Source of the DNA: Flavobacteriaceae bacterium
GTDB lineage: Bacteria; Bacteroidota; Bacteroidia; Flavobacteriales; Flavobacteriaceae
Direction of reading: 5' to 3'
Assembly (NCBI GenBank): GCA_030590765.1
Contig: JAUVCP010000019.1
Location: 1 to 12,134, forward strand
Length of the DNA: 12,134 nucleotides
In this document: positions 1 to 7,085 of the stretch, in pieces
How the letters are laid out: each line of letters starts with the position of its first letter
Numbering within the stretch: position 1 is the stretch's first letter
The notes under the pieces: model-generated
The model's input: the letters and a program-made list of their open reading frames with translations, nothing else
What the model was told of the DNA's origin: nothing
Databases searched by the model: none
Translations under genes and position numbers: made by a program

Positions 1-326
1 TCCGTTTGAAGAATTTGAATAATTTTATCACGATAGTTTCCTTGTATGATAATTTCACCATCCTTAACACTGCCACCAACACCACATGTGGTTTTAAGTA
101 ATTTAGCTAATGATTTTAGATTAGATTCTGTTCCACGGAACCCTTTGATTACGGTTACAGTTTTACCTCCCCGTCCTTTATTTGAAAAATGAGCTTCCAG
201 ATATTGATCTTTGGCATCTAATGTTTCTTGGTCATTTTCAGCAAAAGCGGAAAAATCTTCATTTTCGTTGGTAGAAAATACAAACCCCCCAAGATCAGAT
301 AAACTGTTTAATTTCTTTTTTGCCAT
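1..326 (-). CDS. yciH: SUI1/YciH-type translation initiation factor (3' end outside window)
   Basis: The 108 visible codons start MAKKKLNSLSDLGGFVFSTN. The C-terminal half is a recognisable SUI1 (eIF1-like) domain: the basic stretch KGRGGKTVTVIKGFRG (about residues 52-67), then the helix NLKSLAKLLKTTCGVGG and the strand GEIIIQGNYRDKI. Bacterial SUI1 proteins resemble eukaryotic eIF1 and are thought to bind the small ribosomal subunit and influence start-site fidelity; their physiological role is not settled. Family members are about 105-115 residues, so only a few residues should be missing beyond base 1. The ATG shares its A with the upstream small gene's TAA stop (TAATG), which points to translational coupling. 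The gene is the last visible member of a minus-strand cassette. The family call is firm; the function is known only from homologues. Confidence 0.9.
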   Translation of the reverse strand, partial: MAKKKLNSLSDLGGFVFSTNENEDFSAFAENDQETLDAKDQYLEAHFSNKGRGGKTVTVIKGFRGTESNLKSLAKLLKTTCGVGGSVKDGEIIIQGNYRDKIIQILQT

Positions 327-487
327 TATATTTTTCTAATTAATTTATAAATTCCAAATAGCAAGAACAATATACCTGTAATAAGGACTCCTAAAAAACA
401 ATAATAACATTGATCCTTTAGTTTTATAGAAACCAGTGCTAAAAACATGGATGCCAGAATAAGTTTTTGCGGACTAGAACTATTCAT
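326..487 (-). CDS. small membrane protein, 53 residues
   Basis: This 53-codon frame runs from ATG at 487 to TAA at 326-328. It begins MNSSSPQKLILASMFLALVS and ends GIYKLIRKI. The C-terminal half (about residues 30-49) is strongly hydrophobic and followed by basic residues, as expected for a membrane segment with a cytoplasmic tail; residues 8-21 could form a second, weaker segment. A CYYC pair sits at residues 27-30. Its start overlaps the end of the upstream GldL-like gene by 8 bases (ATGAATAG), and its stop overlaps the start of the SUI1 gene by one base. This coupling on both sides is the main reason to believe it is translated. I do not recognise a family and propose no function. Confidence 0.65.
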   Translation of the reverse strand: MNSSSPQKLILASMFLALVSIKLKDQCYYCFLGVLITGILFLLFGIYKLIRKI

Positions 488-653
488 TCTTTTTAATTTT
501 ATTCCATGCCATAATTAAAATGGCCAAAGTTTCAAATACCAAACCCGTTGCTAAAATCACAGAGGCTTGATTCCATTTTAGTATTTTCCCAATAGCACCA
601 ATTATAATTAATAAAAAGCCGAATGTAAAAAATGAAATTACTTTTTTACTCAT
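480..653 (-). CDS. GldL-like small membrane protein, 57 residues
   Basis: I chose the ATG at 653 (MSKKVISFF) because the frame's earlier ATG at 716 would run back into the end of the DUF6048 gene, whose stop is at 661-663. The protein is a membrane hairpin with helices at about residues 6-24 and 31-50, then a charged tail KIKKNE. The pattern GAIGKILKW (19-27) followed by GLVFETLAI (37-45) resembles the N-terminal transmembrane region of GldL, the inner-membrane gliding and type IX secretion motor component. The long cytoplasmic part of GldL is absent, so this is not GldL itself. It may be a stand-alone relative; a role in gliding or secretion is not shown. It starts 7 bases after the DUF6048 stop and overlaps the next gene by 8 bases. 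Confidence 0.75.
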   Translation of the reverse strand: MSKKVISFFTFGFLLIIIGAIGKILKWNQASVILATGLVFETLAILIMAWNKIKKNE

Positions 654-660
654 GTTAATT

Positions 661-1341
661 TTATTTTCTATAAAAAGGTAACAAGTACGAAATGGTATAA
701 TTAAAACCAAAACCATTGTTATTTAAATAGACTTTGTTAAAACCAGGAACATATAAGTTTTTGAAATTTTCAGGTTCTTTTGAAGTCACCATCTGATTCC
801 ATCTAAAACTAAAACCCATAAAAACATTGTGTAAAATCTCAGCTTTAAGACCTAAAACAAACTCTATCCATTGGGCATTTAATCCATTGTATGCAACTGG
901 AGTTGTAATGGTTTGATTGGGTAAAAAAGGATCTGCATTTATGGTGTATTCATTCAATGTTTGGTCAAAAGTGCTAAATGCATAACGCAAGCCAACTACA
1001 ATCATATTTTCCATACCAATCCAGTTTTTGTATGCATTAAAATCTACACCTGCTTTTATATACTGTCCGTTGGTGTAAAACTCAAAATAATCTTCTTTGC
1101 TGGTAGCTTCTGAATATCCTAATTCTGCAGCAGCATAAAATCGTTTTGTGACCCTAAAGTCGCCAACAAATTCCAATCCTTTTTTGTCATTATCGAAAAG
1201 AGAGTAAACAGGCTGAAAAATATCAATACCAACTCTTAAACCATATCGGTCTTTATATTTTATTGTATCCTTTGTTTTATCCTGCGAAAAAGCAGAAAAA
1301 AACAGGAATATAAATAATATACTAATGAAATATTTTAACAT
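661..1341 (-). CDS. DUF6048 family secreted, beta-rich protein
   Basis: The 226-residue product has an N-terminal signal peptide (hydrophobic residues 4-18, likely cleavage before Gln20 in FSQDK). The rest has alternating polar and aromatic strands, such as FYAAAELGY and VFMGFSFRW, and ends with an aromatic residue near the C-terminus (LLPFYRK). This suggests a periplasmic or outer-membrane beta-barrel protein. From memory it matches the Bacteroidetes family DUF6048, usually found beside DUF6452 and rlmD as here. Its start overlaps the end of the DUF6452 gene by 20 bases, so the two are probably co-translated. The molecular function of the family is unknown. The family assignment rests on context and pattern and was not searched. 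Confidence 0.85.
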   Translation of the reverse strand: MLKYFISILFIFLFFSAFSQDKTKDTIKYKDRYGLRVGIDIFQPVYSLFDNDKKGLEFVGDFRVTKRFYAAAELGYSEATSKEDYFEFYTNGQYIKAGVDFNAYKNWIGMENMIVVGLRYAFSTFDQTLNEYTINADPFLPNQTITTPVAYNGLNAQWIEFVLGLKAEILHNVFMGFSFRWNQMVTSKEPENFKNLYVPGFNKVYLNNNGFGFNYTISYLLPFYRK

Positions 1342-1831
1342 GATCAGAATTTTGATTTAGTATATCTTGAGGGTCTTTAACTGTTTCAATTGATCTGATC
1401 CAGTTGTCATTATCGTTAATCAAAGATGCTGTAACATCGTAATAAAGTGTTTTATAACCGCAAGATCTTGACACAAAAACATCTTCACGAATATAATTCA
1501 GATCAAAAACATCTTCATTGTCATTGGTGTCGTCCTGATCGTTTGCATTTAGTATTAATTTGAAACTTGTAATATCTTCAGTTACCTTTACAGGGATTGC
1601 AATAGAATCTGTTAAAGCTGTAATTGTTTCATTAGTATAATCTCCATCAATACCTTCGATCTGAACTTTTAAATTAATTACTTTTTTATACTCCGTTGGA
1701 TTTTCATGATCAAAAAATCTGATGATCAAATGTGGAGTATTCTCTTCTATGCATATATCATCTCTTTCACAACTCCAAATTAAGGAAAGCAAAAGGGAAA
1801 ATAGAGTGATATATAGCGCTTGTTTTTTCAT
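1322..1831 (-). CDS. DUF6452 family lipoprotein
   Basis: The 169-residue product starts MKKQALYITLFSLLLSLIWS and has a lipobox-like end with Cys21, so it should be lipidated and anchored in the envelope. The residues after the cysteine are ERDD; acidic residues here resemble the export signal that sends some Flavobacteriia lipoproteins to the cell surface. The mature part looks beta-rich and acidic, with a D/N-rich stretch near residues 97-107 (NDQDDTNDNED). The gene order DUF6452, DUF6048 downstream of rlmD is one I associate with Flavobacteriia. It is the first gene of the minus-strand cassette, with its own promoter upstream. Function unknown. Confidence 0.85.
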   Translation of the reverse strand: MKKQALYITLFSLLLSLIWSCERDDICIEENTPHLIIRFFDHENPTEYKKVINLKVQIEGIDGDYTNETITALTDSIAIPVKVTEDITSFKLILNANDQDDTNDNEDVFDLNYIREDVFVSRSCGYKTLYYDVTASLINDNDNWIRSIETVKDPQDILNQNSDHVKIFH

Positions 1832-1888
1832 TAATTATTATAATTTTAGTCAGATAAAGATATGTTATTTACTATTTTTAGAATTTAT

Positions 1889-1917
1889 CAAATGTACATA
1901 AATTAACGTTTAATCAA
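1889..1917 (-). promoter_or_regulatory. promoter for the DUF6452-DUF6048-small membrane-SUI1 cassette
   Basis: On the minus strand TTG (1917-1915) is followed after 18 bases by TACATTTG (1896-1889). This is an exact match to the Bacteroidetes -7 consensus TAnnTTTG with a normal spacing. Transcription would begin near 1882-1886, giving a leader of about 50 bases before the ATG at 1831. The -33 element lies inside the last codons of rlmD. Confidence 0.65.
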
Positions 1918-3312
1918 TAATACTACATTTTCAACATGATGTGTTTGAGGAAACATATCCACAGCCTGCGTTTTAATAATTTTGTAATCTTCATTCATCA
2001 AGGCCAGATCTCTTGCTTGTGTTGCAGAATTACAACTTACATAAACAATCTTTTTAGGTAAAATTTGTAAAATTTGTTCCACAACTTTTTTATGCATTCC
2101 ATCTCGTGGAGGATCTGTGATAATTACATCAGGGATGCCATTTTGCTGAATAAATTCTTTGGTAAAGATCTTAGCCATATCTCCAACAAAAAATTCTACA
2201 TTATCAATATGATTTAATTTTGCATTTTCCTTCGCATCTTCAATAGCTTCGGGCACTGATTCTACCCCAACTATTTTTTTTGCTTTTTTAGCAATAAATT
2301 GAGCAATGGGTCCGGTTCCGGTATATAGATCGTAAACCAGTTCATCACCTTTCAGATCAGCAAAATCACGAGCAATTTTATATAATTCATAAGCCTGCTT
2401 TGAATTGGTTTGGTAAAATGATTTGGCATTGATCTTAAATCTAAGACCTTCCATCTCTTCAAAAATATGATCTTCTCCTTTAAAAACTATGACATCCTGA
2501 TCGTAAATGGTATCATTTCCTTTGTTATTGATAACGTATTGTAGCGAAGTAATTTCAGGAAATTTTTCAGCAATATAATTTAACAGAAGTCCCCGTTTTT
2601 CTTTATCATCTTCAAAAAACTGCACAACTATCATAATATCTCCAGTCGATGCAATTCGGATCATTAAAGTACGTAAAAGTCCGTGTTGATGTCTTGGATT
2701 AAAAAATGAAATGTCATTCTTTTTAGCAAATTCTTTAATGGAATTTCTGATTGCATTAGAAGGGTCTTCCTGCAGGTGACATTTATCAATATCTAAAATC
2801 TTATCCCACATTCTTGGGATATGAAAACCACAGGCATTCTTATTGTCAAAATCCTTCCCGCTTTTAATTTCTTCATTGGTTAGCCATCTGGAATCAGAAA
2901 AAGAAAATTCCATTTTATTGCGATAAAAATAAATATCCTCACAACCGGCAATAGGTGTAATTTCAGGTAATTCTAAATGGCCAATTCGAATTAGATTATT
3001 GGTAACTTCTTTTTGTTTGTAAAAAAGCTGTTCATCATATTTCATGTTTTGCCATTTACAACCACCACAAACACCAAAATAATCACATACAGGTTCGGTT
3101 CTTTTATCGGATAATTTATGAAACTTTACAGCTTTGCCTTCAAAAAAGGATTTTCTTTTTCTGCCGGTTTGTACATCAACAATATCACCTGGAATTGCGT
3201 TGGATAAAAAGATTACTCTTCCATCAGGGGACTTAGCAACAGCTTTGCCTTTTGCAGCTGTATCAATAACTTTAATATTTTCAAATAAATGAAATTTCTT
3301 TTTTCTTGCCAT
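1903..3312 (-). CDS. rlmD: 23S rRNA (uracil-C5)-methyltransferase RlmD (RumA family)
   Basis: This enzyme methylates C5 of a 23S rRNA uridine (U1939 in E. coli) using S-adenosylmethionine. With the start at MARKKKF (469 residues), an N-terminal TRAM RNA-binding domain covers about residues 8-68. Three cysteines of a 4Fe-4S cluster follow in CDYFGVCGGC (76, 82, 85), with the likely fourth at 178 (DKCHLQ). The methyltransferase domain shows YDLYTGTGPIAQF (about 327-339, SAM site), DPPRDG (401-406) and the catalytic cysteine 427 in VSCNSA. All key residues are present. I prefer the ATG at 3312 over that at 3330 because the protein match begins there and a perfect -7 promoter box lies between the two. 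The target position is inferred from the family; some RumA homologues modify more than one site. Confidence 0.95.
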   Translation of the reverse strand: MARKKKFHLFENIKVIDTAAKGKAVAKSPDGRVIFLSNAIPGDIVDVQTGRKRKSFFEGKAVKFHKLSDKRTEPVCDYFGVCGGCKWQNMKYDEQLFYKQKEVTNNLIRIGHLELPEITPIAGCEDIYFYRNKMEFSFSDSRWLTNEEIKSGKDFDNKNACGFHIPRMWDKILDIDKCHLQEDPSNAIRNSIKEFAKKNDISFFNPRHQHGLLRTLMIRIASTGDIMIVVQFFEDDKEKRGLLLNYIAEKFPEITSLQYVINNKGNDTIYDQDVIVFKGEDHIFEEMEGLRFKINAKSFYQTNSKQAYELYKIARDFADLKGDELVYDLYTGTGPIAQFIAKKAKKIVGVESVPEAIEDAKENAKLNHIDNVEFFVGDMAKIFTKEFIQQNGIPDVIITDPPRDGMHKKVVEQILQILPKKIVYVSCNSATQARDLALMNEDYKIIKTQAVDMFPQTHHVENVVLLIKR

Positions 3313-3319
3313 GTGGCAA
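3306..3319. repeat. inverted repeat over the rlmD start codon
   Basis: TTGCCA-TG-TGGCAA is a perfect 6-base inverted repeat with a 2-base centre. It contains the rlmD ATG and overlaps the last three bases of the -7 box. It could be a protein-binding operator; as an RNA hairpin the 2-base loop is too tight without losing the inner pair. It may also be chance. Confidence 0.4.
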
Positions 3320-3324
3320 AAGTA
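3317..3324 (-). promoter_or_regulatory. -7 box for rlmD, suggesting a leaderless mRNA
   Basis: TACTTTTG on the minus strand is an exact TAnnTTTG match that ends only 4 bases before the ATG at 3312. Transcription would then start at or within a few bases of the start codon. No clear TTG is seen at the usual -33 distance, so this is a partial match. Confidence 0.45.
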
Positions 3325-3371
3325 AGTCATTTTTATGATTTTTTGATAGGTTTAATATCAACCTTGTTTTA

Positions 3372-3379
3372 TAAAATTG
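3372..3379 (+). promoter_or_regulatory. possible -7 box for dinB
   Basis: TAAAATTG differs by one base from TAnnTTTG and lies 17 bases before the dinB ATG. The sequence TTT at 3351-3353 is 18 bases upstream and could serve as a weak -33 element. I see no LexA-like palindrome in this 84-base divergent gap. Confidence 0.3.
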
Positions 3380-3396
3380 TTTAGTTTTACAGGAAG

Positions 3397-4485
3397 ATGA
3401 AAAGCAAAAAGCTTCGAAAAATAATCCATATTGATATGGATGCATTTTATGCGTCTGTAGAGCAGATGGATCATCCTGAACTAAGGGGAAAGCCTCTTGC
3501 AGTAGGTGGAGCTAGTGAAAGAGGAGTTGTTGCTGCGGCAAGTTATGAAGCCAGAAAATTTGGAGTTCGATCTGCTATGAGTGGAGTCATGGCGAGAAAG
3601 AACTGTCCGCAATTGTTATTTGTAAAACCTAGATTTACTAGATATAAAGAAATAGCAAAGCAAATAAGAAAGATCTTTTTTGAATATACAGACCTTGTTG
3701 AACCACTTTCCTTAGATGAGGCTTATTTAGATGTAACCCATAATAAATTAGGTAAGCAATCGGCAACATTGATTGCCAAGGAAATTAGACAAAGAATTTT
3801 AGATAAGGTTGGCTTAAAAGCATCTGCAGGTATATCTTCGAGTAAATTTATTGCAAAAATAGCCTCAGATATCAATAAACCAAATGGTCAAAAAACGATT
3901 CCGCCTGAAGAGGTAATCCAGTTTTTAGAAGAATTACCTATTGAGAAATTCTTTGGAATTGGGAAAGTGACTGCTTCTAAAATGTTTCAATTAGGAATAT
4001 TTACAGGAAAGGATCTAAAAAGTAAACCTTTAGAATTCTTAATAGATCATTTTAAAAATTCAGGAGAGCATTATTTCAATATTGTAAGAGGTATTCACAA
4101 CAATGAAGTAAAACCGAATCGAATCCAAAAATCAATTGCGGCTGAGCATACTTTTGCTAAGAATCTCACCTCAGAGGTTTATATGCTGGAGAGACTGGAA
4201 AAGATTGCTGAAGAATTAGAAAATCGATTGAACAGATCAAAAGTAGCGGGAAAAACAGTAACCTTAAAGATCAAATATAGTGATTTTACAACGGAGACCA
4301 GAAGTAAAACCTTGCCATATTTTATCAAAGATAAAGTAGTGTTGCTAAGCACGGTTAAAGACCTATTGTACCAAGGAAAAATAAAAAATTCGGTTAGATT
4401 ATTGGGAATTTCGGTAACGAATTTAAACAACCAGACTAAAAAGAAAGAAGAGGTTATGGATGTGCAACTGAAGTTTGAGTTTTAA
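3397..4485 (+). CDS. dinB: DNA polymerase IV (Y-family translesion polymerase)
   Basis: This 362-residue protein is an error-prone polymerase that copies past damaged template bases. The palm motif HIDMDAFYASVEQ (11-23) supplies Asp13, with Tyr18 at the steric-gate position that excludes ribonucleotides. SLDEAYLDV holds the catalytic Asp107 and Glu108. The motif GISSSKFIAKIASDINKPNG (145-164) is typical of DinB, and a helix-hairpin-helix follows (FFGIGKVTASKMFQLG, 185-200). The little-finger domain fills the C-terminal third. The end QLKFEF fits a sliding-clamp binding motif. Length and motifs are complete. The later Met14 cannot be the start because it would remove Asp13. It is divergent from rlmD and convergent with pckA; no umuD-like gene is nearby. 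Confidence 0.97.
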   Translation: MKSKKLRKIIHIDMDAFYASVEQMDHPELRGKPLAVGGASERGVVAAASYEARKFGVRSAMSGVMARKNCPQLLFVKPRFTRYKEIAKQIRKIFFEYTDLVEPLSLDEAYLDVTHNKLGKQSATLIAKEIRQRILDKVGLKASAGISSSKFIAKIASDINKPNGQKTIPPEEVIQFLEELPIEKFFGIGKVTASKMFQLGIFTGKDLKSKPLEFLIDHFKNSGEHYFNIVRGIHNNEVKPNRIQKSIAAEHTFAKNLTSEVYMLERLEKIAEELENRLNRSKVAGKTVTLKIKYSDFTTETRSKTLPYFIKDKVVLLSTVKDLLYQGKIKNSVRLLGISVTNLNNQTKKKEEVMDVQLKFEF

Positions 4486-4489
4486 ACAG

Positions 4490-4522
4490 AATGAGGGTTT
4501 CACTTTAAGTGAAACCCTCATT
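4490..4522. terminator. hairpin between convergent dinB and pckA
   Basis: A perfect 15-base-pair stem (4490-4504 with 4508-4522) closes a 3-base loop TTA. It begins 5 bases after the dinB stop and lies 29 bases beyond the pckA stop. Neither side has a clean uninterrupted T tract (plus side continues AAAAATTCTATTT; minus side CTGTTTAAAAC). It may stop transcription in both directions or act mainly as a 3'-end stabiliser. Confidence 0.75.
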
Positions 4523-4551
4523 AAAAATTCTATTTAAAAAACAAATAGTCC

Positions 4552-6174
4552 TTATAACTGTGGTCCGGCAGCAACTAATGCTTTACCTTCATCGTTATCA
4601 GTATATTTATCAAAATTATTAATGAACAAACCAGCTAATTCAACAGCTTTTTTATTCCATTCTTCAACGTCTTTATAGGTATCTCTAGGATCTAGAATGT
4701 TAGTGTCTACACCTTCTAATTTAAGAGGAATTTCAAGATTGAATATTGGCAAGTTTTTAGTTTCAGCCTTTTCAATTGAACCATCTAAAATTCTGTCAAT
4801 AATTGCACGAGTATCTTGAATAGAAATACGTTTTCCTGTACCGTTCCATCCTGTGTTTACCAAATAGGCTTCTGCTTCGTGTGCTTCCATTTTTCTTACT
4901 AGCTCTTCACCATATTTTGTTGGGTGTAGAGAAAGGAAAGCAGCGCCAAAACAAGCAGAGAAAGTTGGTTGAGGAGAAGTAATTCCACGCTCTGTACCAG
5001 CTAATTTTGCAGTAAATCCTGATAAGAAATGATATTTAGCTTGTTCCATAGTTAATTTAGCAACAGGAGGCATCACACCAAAAGCATCTGCAGTTAGGAA
5101 GATAACCTTATTTGCGTGTCCTGCTCTTGATTTAGGCTTTACAATATTTTCGATATGATAAATAGGATAGGATACACGAGTATTTTGTGTAACAGAAACA
5201 TCTGTAAAATCAATTTTACCGTCTTTATCAAGTGTAACATTTTCAAGAAGTGCGTCACGGCTGATAGCTCCGTAAATATCCGGTTCAGCTTCTTTATCAA
5301 GGTTTATTGTTTTAGCATAGCATCCGCCTTCAAAATTGAATATTCCATTGTCATCCCAGCCATGTTCATCATCACCTATTAACTGACGATTAGGATCAGT
5401 TGAAAGGGTAGTTTTACCTGTACCTGATAAACCAAAGAAAATAGCAGTTTTTCCATCATCACCAACATTTGCAGAACAATGCATTGCAGCCATTCCTCTT
5501 AATGGAAGATAGTAATTCATCATTGCAAAAATTCCTTTTTTCATCTCACCACCGTACCATGAACCACCAATAACCTGCATTTTCTTGGTTAAATTGAAAA
5601 CAGTAAAGTTTTCTGAGTGTAAATTATGTTTTTTCCAGTCTTGATTAGTCGTTTTAGAACCATTCATAGAAACGAAGTCAGGTTCACCGTAATTTGCTAA
5701 TTCTTCTTCTGTTGGACGAATAAACATATTTTTTACAAAATGTGCCTGCCATGCAACTTCCATGATAAAACGAACTTTAAGACGAGAATCTTCATTTGCA
5801 CCGGCAAAAGTGTCCATCACAAAAAGTCTTTTGCCCGTAAGTTGTTTTGTAACAGTATCTTTCAAATCGTTCCAAACTTCAGGAGTTGTTGGTTTGTTGT
5901 CATTTGGAGATTCTGGTGTGGTCCACCACATAGTATCTCTTGTCACATCATCTTTAACAATAAACTTATCCTTAGGAGAACGTCCTGTAAATATTCCTGT
6001 CATTACATTAACAGCATCTAATTCAGACAGTTGTCCTTTTTCAAAACCTTTAAGTTCTGGCTTCATTTCCTCCTCGAAAAGTTGTTCGTAAGAAGGATTG
6101 TGAATTATTTCTTCAACATTTTTTATTCCTAAGTTGTCTAAATAAGTTGTTAGTGATTTTTGTGAATTTTCCAT
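4552..6174 (-). CDS. pckA: phosphoenolpyruvate carboxykinase (ATP)
   Basis: PckA interconverts oxaloacetate plus ATP with phosphoenolpyruvate, CO2 and ADP, the first committed step of gluconeogenesis, in the cytoplasm. The 540-residue length is normal for the ATP-dependent family. Visible motifs are GRSPKDK (64-70, substrate-binding arginine), YGGEMKKG (207-214, metal and substrate lysine), the P-loop [13 protein letters not shown] (248-260), the metal-binding GDDEHGWDD (267-275) and FEGGCYAK (281-288). The P-loop and DDEHGW pattern separates it from the GTP-dependent type. The start [12 protein letters not shown] is preceded by A-rich sequence and a good -7 box. It appears to be transcribed alone, between the DUF423 gene and the dinB convergence hairpin. 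No key residue is missing. Confidence 0.98.
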   Translation of the reverse strand: MENSQKSLTTYLDNLGIKNVEEIIHNPSYEQLFEEEMKPELKGFEKGQLSELDAVNVMTGIFTGRSPKDKFIVKDDVTRDTMWWTTPESPNDNKPTTPEVWNDLKDTVTKQLTGKRLFVMDTFAGANEDSRLKVRFIMEVAWQAHFVKNMFIRPTEEELANYGEPDFVSMNGSKTTNQDWKKHNLHSENFTVFNLTKKMQVIGGSWYGGEMKKGIFAMMNYYLPLRGMAAMHCSANVGDDGKTAIFFGLSGTGKTTLSTDPNRQLIGDDEHGWDDNGIFNFEGGCYAKTINLDKEAEPDIYGAISRDALLENVTLDKDGKIDFTDVSVTQNTRVSYPIYHIENIVKPKSRAGHANKVIFLTADAFGVMPPVAKLTMEQAKYHFLSGFTAKLAGTERGITSPQPTFSACFGAAFLSLHPTKYGEELVRKMEAHEAEAYLVNTGWNGTGKRISIQDTRAIIDRILDGSIEKAETKNLPIFNLEIPLKLEGVDTNILDPRDTYKDVEEWNKKAVELAGLFINNFDKYTDNDEGKALVAAGPQL

Positions 6175-6211
6175 AAAATAAGATAGATTAATATTAATTT
6201 TTTTCAGTCAA

Positions 6212-6219
6212 CAAAATTA
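6212..6219 (-). promoter_or_regulatory. -7 box for pckA
   Basis: TAATTTTG on the minus strand matches TAnnTTTG exactly, 37 bases before the pckA ATG at 6174, giving a leader of about 30 bases. There is no clear TTG at the -33 distance; the nearest sequence is ATGTTAC. I saw no obvious operator. Confidence 0.45.
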
Positions 6220-6264
6220 CTAAATTTTTAAGTAACATTTATGACATTTATCAGGCTTTGTTAA

Positions 6265-6636
6265 TTAATTTGATTTTATAAAGGAGTAAAGTATCCTTAA
6301 CCACCCAAAGATAAAAAAAATTCCTCCCAAAGGGGTTATAAACCAGATATTTTTTGCGGATACATGACCAGCAGTAATTGCAAAAATGGATCCTGAAAAG
6401 AATAAAATTCCAAGAAGGAATGAGTAACTAATTGTGTTTTTAGTTTTTAATGAAAAACCGGAATAAGTATTTACAAATAGAAGTACAATAACATGATACA
6501 TCATATATCTAACCCCTGTTTCAAAACTTTTCAGACCATCCGGATCCAGAGTGTCTTTTAAAGCATGAGCTCCGAAAGCTCCTAATACTATTGCTAGCAT
6601 ACCCAAAAATGCCGTTATTGTTAAATTGTATTTCAT
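6265..6636 (-). CDS. DUF423 family inner-membrane protein
   Basis: The 123-residue product has four hydrophobic segments (about residues 5-25, 45-60, 70-90 and 97-119). It carries the family hallmarks GAFGAHALKD (19-28), the following F-TGVRYMMYHVI stretch (38-50) and TPLGG (101-105), as in E. coli YgdD. DUF423 proteins are small membrane proteins of unknown function. The start MKYNLTITAF places the first helix correctly at the N-terminus. It sits 90 bases upstream of pckA on the same strand, but pckA has its own -7 box, so joint transcription is optional. A weak box TACATTTA (6674-6667) could be its promoter. Confidence 0.9.
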   Translation of the reverse strand: MKYNLTITAFLGMLAIVLGAFGAHALKDTLDPDGLKSFETGVRYMMYHVIVLLFVNTYSGFSLKTKNTISYSFLLGILFFSGSIFAITAGHVSAKNIWFITPLGGIFFIFGWLRILYSFIKSN

Positions 6637-6700
6637 ACGTTATCTATTTGTTTGAAATTAAAAATATAAATGTATTCATTAATTCCATTAAATCATTTGT

Positions 6701-6708
6701 TAATTTTG
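6701..6708 (+). promoter_or_regulatory. -7 box upstream of the interrupted DUF2007-like gene
   Basis: TAATTTTG is an exact TAnnTTTG match 14 bases before the ATG at 6723. It would give a very short leader. No TTG is seen at the -33 distance. Its presence suggests the broken gene is still transcribed. Confidence 0.4.
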
Positions 6709-6722
6709 TAAAAATTAAAATT

Positions 6723-6950
6723 ATGGGAAAAGGAGATAATTCATTGATTTTAGTTTTAACTACCAGTTTATTGCATGAGATCCATATAGTAAAGTCGCTA
6801 TTAGCAAGCTACGGTTTAAACAGTTAGATTATTGATGAAAATATTGATCTGGTCTATGGGAGATCTATATTTGAAGGGTTTAAATTAAAGGTTAATATTT
6901 CGGATAAAGAAAAAGCAATTGAGATATTGGAGGAATTGGATTTCAGTTAA
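6723..6950 (+). pseudogene. DUF2007-like protein gene interrupted by an in-frame TAG
   Basis: From ATG at 6723 the frame reads MGKGDNSLILVLTTSLLHEI and on to SLLASYGLNS, then TAG at 6825-6827. The same frame then continues for 40 codons (IIDENIDLVYGRSIFEGFKL, then KVNISDKEKAIEILEELDFS) to TAA at 6948-6950. Read through, the 75-residue product fits the DUF2007 pattern: an N-terminal strand, a helix ending in a GI-like turn, I-DE, a mid strand and a C-terminal KA-EIL helix. DUF2007 is a small domain labelled a putative signal-transducing protein, with no firm biochemical role. A single base change (for example TAT or CAG to TAG) would explain the break. A sequencing error or true readthrough cannot be excluded. 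No ATG, GTG or TTG start follows in frame soon after the stop. Confidence 0.7.
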
Positions 6951-7028
6951 ATTTATTGCAATTGGTATGCGAATAATGGTCTGTGATTTAAGTATCATTT
7001 TTTTGTTGATTTATATTAAAAATTAGCA

Positions 7029-7058
7029 TTGTTTATGTAAGCAATATTCGTAATTTCG
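7029..7058 (+). promoter_or_regulatory. promoter for the saccharopine-reductase-type gene
   Basis: TTG (7029-7031) is followed after 19 bases by TAATTTCG (7051-7058), one mismatch from TAnnTTTG. The spacing is right. The leader before the GTG at 7086 would be about 20 bases. Confidence 0.5.
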
Positions 7059-7085
7059 TATGTGTTTTTAAAAATAAATTAGATT

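Noticed and set aside
4179..4430. Minus-strand open frame opposite dinB
   Set aside because: It overlaps the little-finger domain of DinB in full and its translation is only a mirror of AT-rich codons.
5155..6091. Several open plus-strand frames opposite pckA (5155-5382, 5740-6021, 5762-6091)
   Set aside because: They lie wholly inside the well-supported pckA gene, show no domain pattern and have no promoter or start context.
6591..6722. Plus-strand extension of the DUF2007-like frame upstream of 6723
   Set aside because: It would run antisense over the start of the DUF423 gene and across the -7 box at 6701-6708; the domain match begins only after 6723.
6825..6827. TAG as a recoded pyrrolysine or other special codon
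   Set aside because: Flavobacteriia are not known to carry pyrrolysine machinery and nothing in the window suggests recoding; a nonsense change is simpler.
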